Positions 44,826 through 53,487 are shown, counted from the first letter of the stretch. The stretch is 64,000 nucleotides of DNA from a beta proteobacterium L13 (GCA_000335715.1 AMYZ01000018.1:1-64000), one strand, 5' to 3'. Notes: generated by a model not told the origin, from the letters alone. Translations and numbers: made by a program.

Positions 44826-46789
44826 GATGTGGCTCCCGGATCAGGTGAAAGATCAATAAACCAGTCCTCGCCCAAGCTTTCAGCTGGATATAGGCTGGTT
44901 GATGCTGTGCTGCGATGTTGTTCTTGGGAGGAGGCTGTCTGGTTACGATTTTTCGTCTTGGTGCGCTTCCGACTCTGCTGAGCAAGATCATGCTCGGCGT
45001 CTTGGTGGAGTTGGTGAACTTCTCGCCGCAACTTAGCCTTTTCCTGCCGCAGTATTTCTGCATCAGGTGTGCGACCCTCGACGGTATCGGATTGAACGGT
45101 TCTGCCTTTGCGTTCACGTTGAAAATCGAGCCAACTTGTCCCTGGCTCAAGATCCTGGGTCAGGCATTCCAGCCGGATCAGGCCCTTGTTGATGGGGTCG
45201 TAGATGTACGCTTGCGTGACATCTTCAGGGTCGATACGCAGCATCACTTTCTGTTTGGCGGCCAAGCGCTCCTGCAGGTGTATGAGATAGGGGTGGTGGT
45301 AGATCAAACCTTTGGTGCCGATGCGCCCATTACTGATTGTTCGTTCAAAGGTGAGCCCGCTCTCGACCTCGAGGGTGAGGCTGCTGGGTAAGGGTGGAAT
45401 AGGGTGTTCTTCAACCAGACGGGTCCAGCACTGCAACGGTGTCTCGCCAAGTTCGCTGTGACGAGTGTTGTGGTATTCCATCACGACCCAGCGATAGACC
45501 AGTTGGCGCAGCTCATGCAGCGTCAGGTGGGCGAGCTTTTCGGACGGGTAATCTCCACGTTCCCTGGTGTTCGACCAGGTTGTCCCGGGGAGCTTGTGAA
45601 TCAACCGTCGATTCAGGGTGCCAATAAACCGTTCGTTGGGTGCCCGATACCACGGTTTCCCAGGTGGGCAATACTGCATGTCAGCATGCATGTCCGCACA
45701 AAACTGCTTGTGCGCATGTCCATGAAACTCTGGTCCATTGTCCATGCAGATCAGACGGAACTGCCCCTCTACCGGCCAGGTGAAACTGCTGCTATTCGGC
45801 AAGCTATCCAGGATGGCTTGCTTACTGGTAACGGCCTGACGCAAGCACATCAGTACAGCGACACCGGAGGGCGGCTCCAGATCAATGTAAATTCCGCACA
45901 CCATCCGGGTTCTCCGGTCGATTGCAACAGTGCAGGTCGGTCTTTTCAGTGGTTGTCTTGTGATGGGGTGGACAACGATGACATCCAGCCGGGTGTGATC
46001 GATTTCCACCCGCTCCAATGGGAACATGGCAATCGGCCCGTTACGACGCGTTCTGAAGTAGCGACGCGCGTATTTTTCACCGAAGCGTCTTGCCTTCAAA
46101 ATGAAGGGGTCCAGCAGACGGTTGATGAGCTTGCAAAACCCGCCATAGCTGACAGCTCGTAACTTGGCGTCGGCAGATCGTGCCGCATTTGCCTCCGTGA
46201 TGCGGTCCACCAGTTCGGCATGCGCGTCGCGTTTACTGAGCCGCGCGCGGGTCAGGTAAAAGGTATCAACCGTTTCGTAGAACAGCTCCAGCACTTCGGC
46301 ATCCACCTGGCCGTAATGGCGACCGCAATTGGCTGTCAGGGGCGCAAGTGACATCACGTCCTCTCCGCTACTGAGGAAGGAACGACACCATCGGTAGATG
46401 GATGTGGTACTTGGTGCTTTGGCGTCGCCGATCATGGTGGCAATCTTCGAGGCAATCGGCGCCACTTCCCACGACCGTGAAAAAGATTGGGTGTTGTCGA
46501 GCACGGCACGCACATACTGCAGTCGCCGCTGTAGTGTTTGTCGATGATGCTCGGGAAGAGCGGAGGGAATAGGTGGTAGCCCATCGTCCCGGAACAGGAC
46601 ATCCTGGTCCACGGCAATTTTCAGGACGCCTTGTTGGTCGTAGGTCTCGATGTCTTCGCAGCTTAACTGCTTGACGTTGGAGGTTCGCTCATTCAGGAGG
46701 GTTGCGCCCTGGTCAGGCTGGGCAGTGAGGACACGAAATGGCTGGCCATAAAGGGTGAGCGAGAGTCCCGCGCGTAAAAAATGTGTCAT
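44822..46789 (-). CDS. tnsB: TnsB/TniA-family DDE transposase
   Basis: This 655-residue transposase, counted from the Met at 46789, has the retroviral-integrase-type catalytic triad: D264 in VEIDHTRLDV, D350 in LICMDNGPEFHG and E386 in APNERFIGTLNRR. N-terminal DNA-binding helices and a C-terminal beta-barrel (Mu-transposase C) domain with MLRIDPEDVTQAYIYDP surround the core. TnsB cuts and joins the 3' ends of the element. The chosen start overlaps the tnsA stop (ATGA); the longer in-frame extension to 46870 lies within tnsA. Confidence 0.93.
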   Translation of the reverse strand: MTHFLRAGLSLTLYGQPFRVLTAQPDQGATLLNERTSNVKQLSCEDIETYDQQGVLKIAVDQDVLFRDDGLPPIPSALPEHHRQTLQRRLQYVRAVLDNTQSFSRSWEVAPIASKIATMIGDAKAPSTTSIYRWCRSFLSSGEDVMSLAPLTANCGRHYGQVDAEVLELFYETVDTFYLTRARLSKRDAHAELVDRITEANAARSADAKLRAVSYGGFCKLINRLLDPFILKARRFGEKYARRYFRTRRNGPIAMFPLERVEIDHTRLDVIVVHPITRQPLKRPTCTVAIDRRTRMVCGIYIDLEPPSGVAVLMCLRQAVTSKQAILDSLPNSSSFTWPVEGQFRLICMDNGPEFHGHAHKQFCADMHADMQYCPPGKPWYRAPNERFIGTLNRRLIHKLPGTTWSNTRERGDYPSEKLAHLTLHELRQLVYRWVVMEYHNTRHSELGETPLQCWTRLVEEHPIPPLPSSLTLEVESGLTFERTISNGRIGTKGLIYHHPYLIHLQERLAAKQKVMLRIDPEDVTQAYIYDPINKGLIRLECLTQDLEPGTSWLDFQRERKGRTVQSDTVEGRTPDAEILRQEKAKLRREVHQLHQDAEHDLAQQSRKRTKTKNRNQTASSQEQHRSTASTSLYPAESLGEDWFIDLSPDPGATS

Positions 46790-47436
46790 ATGCGTGCTCC
46801 TTCGGCCAGGCGTACCGTGAGCAGTGGGCTTACTTTTTTTCGCTTGTCGTAGTCCAGCCATCCTTCCCAAAGCAGTCGGTACAGCCCTGCCAAGGTGAGG
46901 TCGTTGTTGCCAAAACGGATGGCCAGCCCTGCCAATCGGCAGGTCGTGACCTGGGATAGAAAATCCGCGATGTGCTGTCGATCCCGTTGGGTAACAAACA
47001 CATCCACATAGTGTTTCAGAAAATTCAGATTGGCGAGTTGGTTGCCAGAACGGATGAGCTTGCTATCCACCACGATGTATTCGTAGCCCAATGTGGCAAG
47101 GTGAAGTCCAATGGCATTGGCCATCGCCTTGAAGGCAGCATCTAACGCTTTTTCTTCTGGCTTGACTTCGTAAATTGTTACCAGCCGGCTCTTGTCCTTC
47201 CAGTGCACTTCAAAGTCTGGGGTGTACTGATGCCACTCACCATCAAGGCAATAGTGAAACTTCCGCGGTTGCCCATATATTTCGCGAATGGCTGGGTTGG
47301 CTTCCAGATGAAGCAGCCAGTCTCTCTCCAGGGTGCTTTCCCAAGGGATCTGACCGTTCATCTTGTAGCTGAAGGAAAGACCGATCACTTTATGGCTGTT
47401 GTGGTTGTGGATCTTGCGCACAGAAGGGATCAACAT
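46786..47436 (-). CDS. tnsA: TnsA-family endonuclease (heteromeric transposase subunit)
   Basis: TnsA cuts the 5' strands at the element ends, enabling cut-and-paste transposition together with TnsB. The 216-residue protein has the restriction-endonuclease-like core: E33 or E37 in PWESTLERDW, D74 in YTPDFEVHW and the E90-V-K92 pair in YEVKPEEK. A helical C-terminal domain that would contact TnsB/TnsC follows (TLAGLYRLLWEGWLDYD). A TnsA gene separates this element from Tn5053/Tn402 types, which lack it. It is the first gene of the leftward tnsABC-tniQ operon. Confidence 0.9.
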   Translation of the reverse strand: MLIPSVRKIHNHNSHKVIGLSFSYKMNGQIPWESTLERDWLLHLEANPAIREIYGQPRKFHYCLDGEWHQYTPDFEVHWKDKSRLVTIYEVKPEEKALDAAFKAMANAIGLHLATLGYEYIVVDSKLIRSGNQLANLNFLKHYVDVFVTQRDRQHIADFLSQVTTCRLAGLAIRFGNNDLTLAGLYRLLWEGWLDYDKRKKVSPLLTVRLAEGARI

Positions 47437-48027
47437 GATTGTTCACCTCTCCATGTGCTGCGCATCTCCTGGCTTTTAGTGCTGATGATAAGGAGCGTGC
47501 TGAGAATGCGTCTGGAGATCCTGTCGACTACGACAAGGACGCTGGGGCCGGTGATCTCCTGGGACACGGGGTCAAGTAGCAGAAGATCAAGAGATTGGCG
47601 GAAAATAGTGATAAACGTTGTCAACCGCGGGGCAACTGGCTGAAGAAGTGCGGCATCACGAGGATGCCAGCGGCTGTGGGAACAGGCTAAGGCGAACGAA
47701 GTGCTCGACTGGGCTGGAAGGGGGCGGGCCGCAGGGGCCCGCCATTCTGGATGGGGTTTCATGGCTTTTCCTTTCGGCTGCCAATTCACTGAAAGCGTGA
47801 ATTAGCTTGGCAGGGATGAGCAGGGAGGGTCTCGGGCAAATCGACCTTGACTGTCCCTATCGGAAAAGCCAGAATGAAACTGACTGGGTGCATATCTAGT
47901 CTGTTTCATAAAGCCCTCAGGTTTTCGCAGAACTTGGGGGCTTTGCTTTTCCGTGCTCTTCAACATTTAACATCGCGCACGGGTTTTACATGGCACTCTC
48001 CTATATGAAATGGCTGGGTGGAAATAG
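47437..48027. other. Regulatory/noncoding stretch upstream of tnsA
   Basis: This 590-base stretch has no gene I can support. A minus-strand frame at 47430-47789 contains GPSVLVVVDRISRRILS but lacks a convincing start or family. A GC hairpin GGCGGGCC/GGCCCGCC lies at 47723-47743 and a terminator at 47911-47948. The tnsABC promoter should be here. I do not see the short repeats expected of a transposon end in this stretch. Confidence 0.5.
47911..47950. terminator. Rho-independent terminator left of the gp16-like gene
   Basis: AAGCCCTCAGGTT pairs with AACTTGGGGGCTT (two wobble pairs), with A-rich and T-rich flanks (TTTGCTTTT on the plus strand). It would stop the leftward gp16-like transcript before the tns promoter region. 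Confidence 0.7.
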
Positions 48028-48297
48028 TCAGCCAGTCATGGCTTCAATTTTCTCTGAAAATTCTGCCGACAGCGTGTTAGTCAGCTCTTGGGGGTCACTG
48101 ACCACGCCGTCTTTCAAGCCTAGACGGACTGCAATTTCATGGCTCATGCCAATTCGGCAAGGCTTATTCCCTTTTAAAACCTGGTAGACCAGCGCTGCCG
48201 GGTAGCCGTGAAATCTTGCCCAAGTACGAATAGATATTCCGCACCGATCAAACTCAGCTCGAACTTGCTCAGGCGTTCTCATGTGACACCTCTTCAA
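48028..48297 (-). CDS. Small DNA-binding protein, BcepMu gp16-like
   Basis: This 89-residue protein has RTPEQVRAEFDRCGISIRTWARFHGYPAALVYQVLKG, a helix-turn-helix pattern shared with the phage-associated BcepMu gp16 family of small DNA-binding proteins found in Mu-like phages and mobile islands. A second start four residues in (MRTPEQV) has the more typical N-terminus. Only this one phage-type gene is present, so it is not evidence of a prophage. Confidence 0.7.
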   Translation of the reverse strand: MKRCHMRTPEQVRAEFDRCGISIRTWARFHGYPAALVYQVLKGNKPCRIGMSHEIAVRLGLKDGVVSDPQELTNTLSAEFSEKIEAMTG

Positions 48298-48443
48298 AAG
48301 TTCACAACATTTGGTACATATACAAGAAGCTAGTTTGGTATTTTACGAAAGTCAAAATCTATTTTTTCTTTTAGGTTAATGATTTATTTAAATTGGCATG
48401 CCATTTCTGACGTTGGAAATAAATTTCCAAGGTTTGCCGCAAA

Positions 48444-48472
48444 AAAGCCAGAAGTACGTCGCTTCTGGCTTT
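48444..48472 (-). terminator. Terminator of the CoiA-like gene
   Basis: AAAGCCAGAAG pairs perfectly with CTTCTGGCTTT; the minus strand continues with TTTTTTG. It lies 36 bases after the CoiA-like stop. Confidence 0.85.
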
Positions 48473-48507
48473 ATCTGTATCAGATTAATTAAATTTACCT
48501 CGTCGCA

Positions 48508-49383
48508 TCATTGGTCAAGCGGCTCTGTTCGACTGATAAGCTCGGATAACACGACGTCTTTGAACCGATCGAAAATAATCCAGTTTTTGTAGCGTGGTTC
48601 CCAGCGTCCACGGCCTCGGCAAATGGATTCCACAATGCGCCGGGTTGGCTCATCAAAGCGGTGGAAAACCGAGTAATTACCATGGGGCAACCGTCTGAAC
48701 CAGATCCATACATTACCGACGGCAAAGCGTTGCGCATCCGGCCACTGATCCATAAGGTTGGACATGGGTGTCAGAGCATCCAGCTCACCAGCGAATGATG
48801 AAGGTTCGGCCACCACTTCGATCCACTTCCTTCTTTCAAGATCAAACAGAACGGCATCTTCAAGCTCGGTCCAGCTCCACGGCAGGGTAACCATGTCACT
48901 GAGATCAATCTCCAAGGTCGGTAGAGACAACTCCTGCAGTTTGTTGGCTTTCTCCTCATCGACCTTGTGATGGACGGCAATCTCAATGGCAAAAGCGCCA
49001 TGTGCTGACTGGGCATAGCAGTCGACAACCACATCACCACTGGCAGCCTGCAGTCGATGCTCGAGCAGCACATTCGTCAGATGTAGCTCTGCATCTTGGT
49101 GCAGAGAGAGTTGCCCAGCGGGTGCTTTGATGCGGTGAAACTCCAGCACCACTTGCTTGGCGGCTTGGTGCAGAGCTGTCTCAGCACACCCTTGCGCATC
49201 GGTTCCTGCTTCGTGGGCGAAGTGGTGGGTTTTCTCGCGTCCGGCATTCTTTGCAATCAGGCGTTTATGACAACCAGGGCAGGTGCACTCGCAGTTCATG
49301 CCGGTTGGTACATCATCTACGTGGACCACTCGCCCATCGTCAGCAAGGGCGAAAGTCATCATCGGTTGGGTAGCGTTGGTCAT
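48508..49383 (-). CDS. CoiA-like competence/nuclease-family protein
   Basis: This 291-residue protein begins with a zinc-binding motif (NCECTCPGCHKRLIAKN) followed by HHFAHEAG, as in CoiA competence proteins. A restriction-endonuclease-like segment follows (GDVVVDCYAQSAHGAFAIEIAVHHKVDEEKA), in which D and the E-I-A pair could form the active site. CoiA-like proteins occur both with natural transformation genes and in mobile islands. No other competence gene is near, so a role as an island-encoded nuclease is equally possible. Confidence 0.65.
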   Translation of the reverse strand: MTNATQPMMTFALADDGRVVHVDDVPTGMNCECTCPGCHKRLIAKNAGREKTHHFAHEAGTDAQGCAETALHQAAKQVVLEFHRIKAPAGQLSLHQDAELHLTNVLLEHRLQAASGDVVVDCYAQSAHGAFAIEIAVHHKVDEEKANKLQELSLPTLEIDLSDMVTLPWSWTELEDAVLFDLERRKWIEVVAEPSSFAGELDALTPMSNLMDQWPDAQRFAVGNVWIWFRRLPHGNYSVFHRFDEPTRRIVESICRGRGRWEPRYKNWIIFDRFKDVVLSELISRTEPLDQ

Positions 49384-49478
49384 GGCGTTTACTCCAGGCG
49401 TTGAACACAGAAGTCACGCTAGAGTCCGATATGCGGTTAGAATAGTCTCAAATTGTCATAAAACTGTTTTGGACAGTT

Positions 49479-50513
49479 ATGGAAAAGATTGAAGAACAAG
49501 AGGAAATGGCAGCCGACGATGGCTTGGCTGGTCCGCAAGACTACCTGTCAGGGTTGCTATGCCTGCAGGGCTTCCTTCGGCATGTGCGAAAGACGACGAA
49601 GCCGTATCGTGTGCTGCAGGCGTGGCTGGACTATGAAATCCAGCGTGTAGGGGAGGGACATGGCTCCACTGCATATGACGCAGAGAATCTCCGGGCTTGC
49701 TTGGACGAGATTAGCGACAAGTCTGCATCGGGGTGGCTGGCTCCGACCTGGAAGGTCTTGCAAGATTTTGATGAAATTCATGGCGACGGTTTAAGAAGCT
49801 GGGCTGCCCAGCATGGTTACTCTGGCTTTTGCTTGCCGGCCAAGCAGGCCAGCCAGGGCGGCTCAGGCAACACCTCCAAGTATTTCTTCCTCTACATTGC
49901 TGTTACCCAAAAGCAAACTGCTTTCAGTCAGTCAGCAACACCCAGCACGGATACCTCTGTTCAGTACATCATGGACACCCAGATTCAACCAGCTTGGTGG
50001 GTTGGGTGGCTCCTCAAGTCAGGGTTTAAGCTGTATGGCTGGAGAAAATGGTTACTTTTTGGCTACTGCCTGATTATCTTTGCCAGTGTCACAAGTCTTA
50101 TTTTCCTGTCATTTTTATCGATTGCTCTAGATCAGCATAGCTTTTCTGATTTTATTAAATTGGTTGCCTCATGCTTCGGGGCAGGTCTAATTGGTTACTT
50201 TTGTCTTGGGTCATTTTTTCGTTTAGTTAATTGGCGAATTGTGATGGCGCCGATGTTTTTCACGAGATTCAACGAGGTAGAAAACGCGCAGCTTGAATTG
50301 GTGACGCTCGCTGAGGATTCTACTGGTGCAACTAAAGAGATACGCTTGGTGCGCTACAGTGCACAGTGCCCAATTTGTTCTGCACGAGTCCTGCTGAGAG
50401 GAGGAGGGTATCAGTATCCCGGTAGACTTATCGGCCGTTGTGAGGAGTCACCGGCTGAGCATGCATTTAGCTTTGACAGAGTTGCTAGTCGAGGTCAAAT
50501 AATTTATTTGTAG
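49479..50513 (+). CDS. Unrecognised two-helix membrane protein with C-terminal zinc-site
   Basis: This 344-residue protein is of unknown family. A soluble N-terminal part of about 185 residues (helical; DYLSGLLCLQGFLRHVRK and LRACLDEISDKSASGWLAPTW) is followed by membrane helices at about 190-215 and 226-248. A C-terminal cytosolic domain has C297, C300, C321 and H328 (CPIC..., GRCEESPAEHAFSFD), which looks like a zinc site. It is divergent from the CoiA-like gene and followed by two envelope-protein genes on the same strand. I infer a three-gene cassette, function unknown. Confidence 0.6.
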   Translation: MEKIEEQEEMAADDGLAGPQDYLSGLLCLQGFLRHVRKTTKPYRVLQAWLDYEIQRVGEGHGSTAYDAENLRACLDEISDKSASGWLAPTWKVLQDFDEIHGDGLRSWAAQHGYSGFCLPAKQASQGGSGNTSKYFFLYIAVTQKQTAFSQSATPSTDTSVQYIMDTQIQPAWWVGWLLKSGFKLYGWRKWLLFGYCLIIFASVTSLIFLSFLSIALDQHSFSDFIKLVASCFGAGLIGYFCLGSFFRLVNWRIVMAPMFFTRFNEVENAQLELVTLAEDSTGATKEIRLVRYSAQCPICSARVLLRGGGYQYPGRLIGRCEESPAEHAFSFDRVASRGQIIYL

Positions 50514-50594
50514 GCATGCTTTCGAATAATACGTGGTTAGTATCGCAGACTTCAGAACGAAAGATGGAATAAAAATGCAATTCAAGATATTTTT

Positions 50595-50837
50595 TTGGTG
50601 GTCATCGTGGTCATGGCCTTCTTTGCTGCCAGGGGAAGAGATAATGTTGAGTTTAAATTAAAAAATGGCCTTTCAGAGATTTCTATAAAGGGACAGTCTG
50701 GTCGTAATTTGGCTAGCCAGCCTTTGGCAATCAAGACAGGGCAAAGAGAAGAGAAAGCTAATATTTCCACTGCTGGAGATAAGTCGCCAGCAATTAACTC
50801 CACCGGCGACTCTTCTAAAATAACCATACACTACTAA
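50595..50837 (+). CDS. Small membrane-anchored protein with GD.SPAIN motif
   Basis: This frame of about 80 residues has an N-terminal hydrophobic helix (VVIVVMAFFAAR) and a C-terminal GDKSPAINSTGDSSKITIHY segment. The start is uncertain: the frame opens at TTG/GTG codons at 50595-50598 right after seven Ts, while an ATG with GGAAT upstream at 50575 is in another frame. A one-base change in the T run would join them. The motif recurs near the N-terminus of the next protein, 12 bases downstream. The family is unknown. Confidence 0.45.
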   Translation: MVVIVVMAFFAARGRDNVEFKLKNGLSEISIKGQSGRNLASQPLAIKTGQREEKANISTAGDKSPAINSTGDSSKITIHY

Positions 50838-50849
50838 ATTGTCATTTGC

Positions 50850-51671
50850 ATGATCAGCAATTTCAAATATTTTTTGCCGATAATATTATTGGCAGCCTGC
50901 AATAGTCTGTATGCTCAGAGCGTCAAATCATTAGGCGATAGATCTCCAGCAATTAACCAGGCGGGTGATAAATCTACCGTTATCATCAATTACGACAAAG
51001 AACGAATTGGTAAGAAAATAGCAATCCGGGAGGCGTATCTAATTCCAATGGATTCGTTTGCTGAGAGAGAATGCCAAGTCTCGGATTCGTGCATGGGCTT
51101 CTATGAATCAGTTTCACTTTACATCAAAGTTCAAAGCATTTGGCCTGAGCCGATTCTTTTGACAGCCGCACGCTTGGATTTGAATAAGTTTCAAACTAAG
51201 TGGCCGCGTCCTGGCGGTCTAGGAAGGAATACCCTAGGAGATAGAATAACCAGTCAATTCGAGCCCGGTGATTTTTTTCTGAGGCCGGGTGAGATAAAGT
51301 TGATTAGATTGGAGAAAGGCATCCGTTTGACAGGAGTGATGGATTTTTTTACGGAGGAGCTACGTGGGGAACCTTTTGGTGATACGGCGCCTGGATTTAT
51401 AAACAATCTTCATCGCGTTGTTGAATTGAATGATTTTTTTGCAAAGAAATATGGCAGACGGGCAAGCTTGATATTGACAATCTATGAGAAGGACTATAGA
51501 CCGTTGCTTGTGACATCATTTCTTCTCTCTGATGGCGACAACCTATTCGGAGCTGGTGACGAAAGAAATAGTAAATACAAGCTCAAGCACGATGCGTTTA
51601 TTGCTGAAGTACTTTACCGCCTAAACGGTGGGAAAAGAAGTTTCGACAAAAGATTTTATGGAAATAATTAA
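50850..51671 (+). CDS. Predicted lipoprotein/exported protein with GD.SPAIN motif
   Basis: This 273-residue protein has an N-terminal signal with a lipobox (LLAAC, Cys17); cleavage after LYA is an alternative. Directly after it, LGDRSPAINQAGDKSTVIINY repeats the motif of the preceding small protein. The remaining 220 residues look like a mixed alpha/beta envelope domain (PEPILLTAARLDLNKF, RPGEIKLIRLEKGI) with no recognised family. It is the last gene of the cassette starting at 49479. AT-rich codon use sets it apart from the core. Confidence 0.6.
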   Translation: MISNFKYFLPIILLAACNSLYAQSVKSLGDRSPAINQAGDKSTVIINYDKERIGKKIAIREAYLIPMDSFAERECQVSDSCMGFYESVSLYIKVQSIWPEPILLTAARLDLNKFQTKWPRPGGLGRNTLGDRITSQFEPGDFFLRPGEIKLIRLEKGIRLTGVMDFFTEELRGEPFGDTAPGFINNLHRVVELNDFFAKKYGRRASLILTIYEKDYRPLLVTSFLLSDGDNLFGAGDERNSKYKLKHDAFIAEVLYRLNGGKRSFDKRFYGNN

Positions 51672-52048
51672 AACAAAACCGTATTTTACGGTGCGCCAAT
51701 AGTAATTATTTAATTTGCACTGCATGCCCTGGTTGCGTTAGAGCTCTCTGAAGATGTCGTGATTTCATAATCCTGCTCTCCAAAGGCTAAGGTTTCCATT
51801 GGGGTAAAATGCCTCTATAAAATTGCTCTTGTCTGAATAGGGTGGCAAACAACGTGCGTAAAATGACCTTGCCAGGCTTATTGAACTCACTCAAGAATCA
51901 CCGTGATAAATAATTTAATTTCGTTGATTGGCCGCTAAGCGGTGTAATGAATTTTAATGTCTTGGTGTTGCTGGTGGTATAAAAACTATCAAACATCTTG
52001 ATTCGATATGACATTGACAAAAGCGGATTTCATAGAGGCTACCGTACC
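51672..52048. other. AT-rich gap without a gene
   Basis: Between the lipoprotein and the DUF3883-type gene are 377 AT-rich bases. I see no frame with a recognisable product. A short hairpin-like GCCGCTAAGCGG lies at 51939. Promoter elements for the next gene are probably here. Confidence 0.5.
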
Positions 52049-52804
52049 ATGCTCGCCCTTAACCAGATTATCGACACAAAAAAGCTTGCTGAAATTACCG
52101 CCGGTGGAAGAGACTTCATAAGAACTAAGGACGGAAAAGTCTTGGGGGTCGCAATACATCTAAATTTAAATCCAGAAGCTCCAAATATTGTGTTGGTTGG
52201 GCGTGGAGAACAGCGTCAACACCGTGCTCGCCTCTACGTTACCCAAGCAACCGCTGTGCCAGCATTCGTGAAGCGAGCAAGTAACCAATGGGAATATATC
52301 GGCAACTACCGTGCTTTGAAATATTCTGAGTCTAAAGACGTGATCAAGCAGTTTGACGCGGGAAACCGTATTCCAGATACCGTTGCAGGAGTACTCTTTC
52401 TTGAGCCTGCTATAGCAGAAGAGAGCATCTCTGTGTTTGGTGAAGGCTTTCCCGATGCTAAGAATCGTAAAGAAATTGAAGAAAAAGCTATCTCCTATGT
52501 CTGGTCTATGCTTGAGGCCCGTGGATATGCCGTAGAGGACAAACAGGCAGACAACTTAGGTTATGATCTCCTAGCAACTCACCCTACTCATCAGCTATTC
52601 GTTGAGGTCAAAGGAACCGACGCCCACGAACCAAGATTTTATCTGACTAGGAACGAATGGGCTGTCGGACAAAGAGAACCAGATTGGCGTCTTTTTGTTG
52701 TTACATCGGCCCGATCAGAGTATAGAATCTTTGAATACTCCTCTGTAGAAGTTGAAGAGTACTTCACCCTAGATCCACTCTGTTGGGCATGTGTTGCCAA
52801 GTGA
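52049..52804 (+). CDS. DUF3883 (PD-(D/E)XK-like) protein with an N-terminal ligand/modified-base-type domain
   Basis: This 251-residue protein has an N-terminal domain (EITAGGRDFIRT, IVLVGRGEQRQHRARLYVTQ, VPAFVKRASNQWEYIGNYRA) reminiscent of small modified-base or SRA-like readers seen in type IV restriction proteins. A C-terminal DUF3883-like segment follows (EEKAISYVWSMLEARGYAVEDK, NLGYDLLATH, FVEVKGTD), with the D...E-V-K pattern of PD-(D/E)XK nucleases. I infer a restriction-like defence protein. The ATG at 52049 has AGAGG upstream; the frame is open from a TTG at 51998. Confidence 0.65.
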   Translation: MLALNQIIDTKKLAEITAGGRDFIRTKDGKVLGVAIHLNLNPEAPNIVLVGRGEQRQHRARLYVTQATAVPAFVKRASNQWEYIGNYRALKYSESKDVIKQFDAGNRIPDTVAGVLFLEPAIAEESISVFGEGFPDAKNRKEIEEKAISYVWSMLEARGYAVEDKQADNLGYDLLATHPTHQLFVEVKGTDAHEPRFYLTRNEWAVGQREPDWRLFVVTSARSEYRIFEYSSVEVEEYFTLDPLCWACVAK

Positions 52805-53046
52805 TATCTTAGCGTCATGAGGTGAGCGAGTTTCTATGGCTTAAATAAATTTCAATATGCCATTGCTGCTTATCCAGTAACAGAAATAATGCTAGCAAGA
52901 GCATGGCAAGGCTCTTGCCAACTGTTATCAGTGCATAAGAATAGAGCAGGGGAGAGGTAATTCAGTGGAAAATACAGACTAACTGGTTGATACCAAACAT
53001 GACAAGCAGAAAAAATTACATCACTTCGTACATGACAGCTATCTAG

Positions 53047-53487
53047 ATGCATGGCGAGTACCAAGCACTATTTATGTGTATGATCTTAAAAATAATAAGC
53101 AATTCGAAAAAAACAGGTCGTGATATTGGTGCGGAGAAAGGCTTCAATATCTTTGGCTTCGATGAAAAGGTAATAAGCTTGCTCCGCAACACATTTTCGG
53201 AGCGGGGGAGCGGGGTCAGCAGGGTGGGGTCTATCACCCTAATCCAGAAGTCCGATGTAATAGGAAAAGCAATAAAGCAGCATAAAGACCCTCTGAGGGA
53301 GTTCAGAAATAGTATATTCCATCTTCGATCTGATACCGTCGCATCAGAGAGGTTCTTCGAAAGTAAGGCTTCCCGAATTGTATGGGCGGAAGAATTGCAT
53401 GCGGACTTCAGAGCTTTTTTTCTGAATACCGTATTCTCAGCGAAATCCACTACGCGATGCATGATCGAGCAACCGAGATGCAGGTAG
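53047..53487 (+). CDS. HEPN-like small protein (R-x4-H motif)
   Basis: This 146-residue soluble, helical protein contains PLREFRNSIFHLRSD, in which R87-N-x3-H92 fits the R-x4-6-H RNase motif of HEPN domains, followed by ASRIVWAEELHADFRAFF. HEPN proteins act as RNases in toxin-antitoxin and abortive-infection systems. No obvious MNT or antitoxin gene is adjacent. The true start may be one of the later methionines (53074 or 53080). It lies alone between the DUF3883 gene and the ATPase/HNH pair. Confidence 0.5.
   Translation: MHGEYQALFMCMILKIISNSKKTGRDIGAEKGFNIFGFDEKVISLLRNTFSERGSGVSRVGSITLIQKSDVIGKAIKQHKDPLREFRNSIFHLRSDTVASERFFESKASRIVWAEELHADFRAFFLNTVFSAKSTTRCMIEQPRCR

Noticed and set aside
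47430-47789. 119-codon minus-strand frame upstream of tnsA
   Set aside because: No ribosome site, no family, and it would overlap the expected tns promoter; the DDE-like segment GPSVLVVVDR is too short to support a transposase remnant.
48028-48297. Mu-like prophage suggested by the gp16-like protein
   Set aside because: No phage structural, lysis or packaging genes accompany it; the nearby DDE transposase is TnsB, not MuA.
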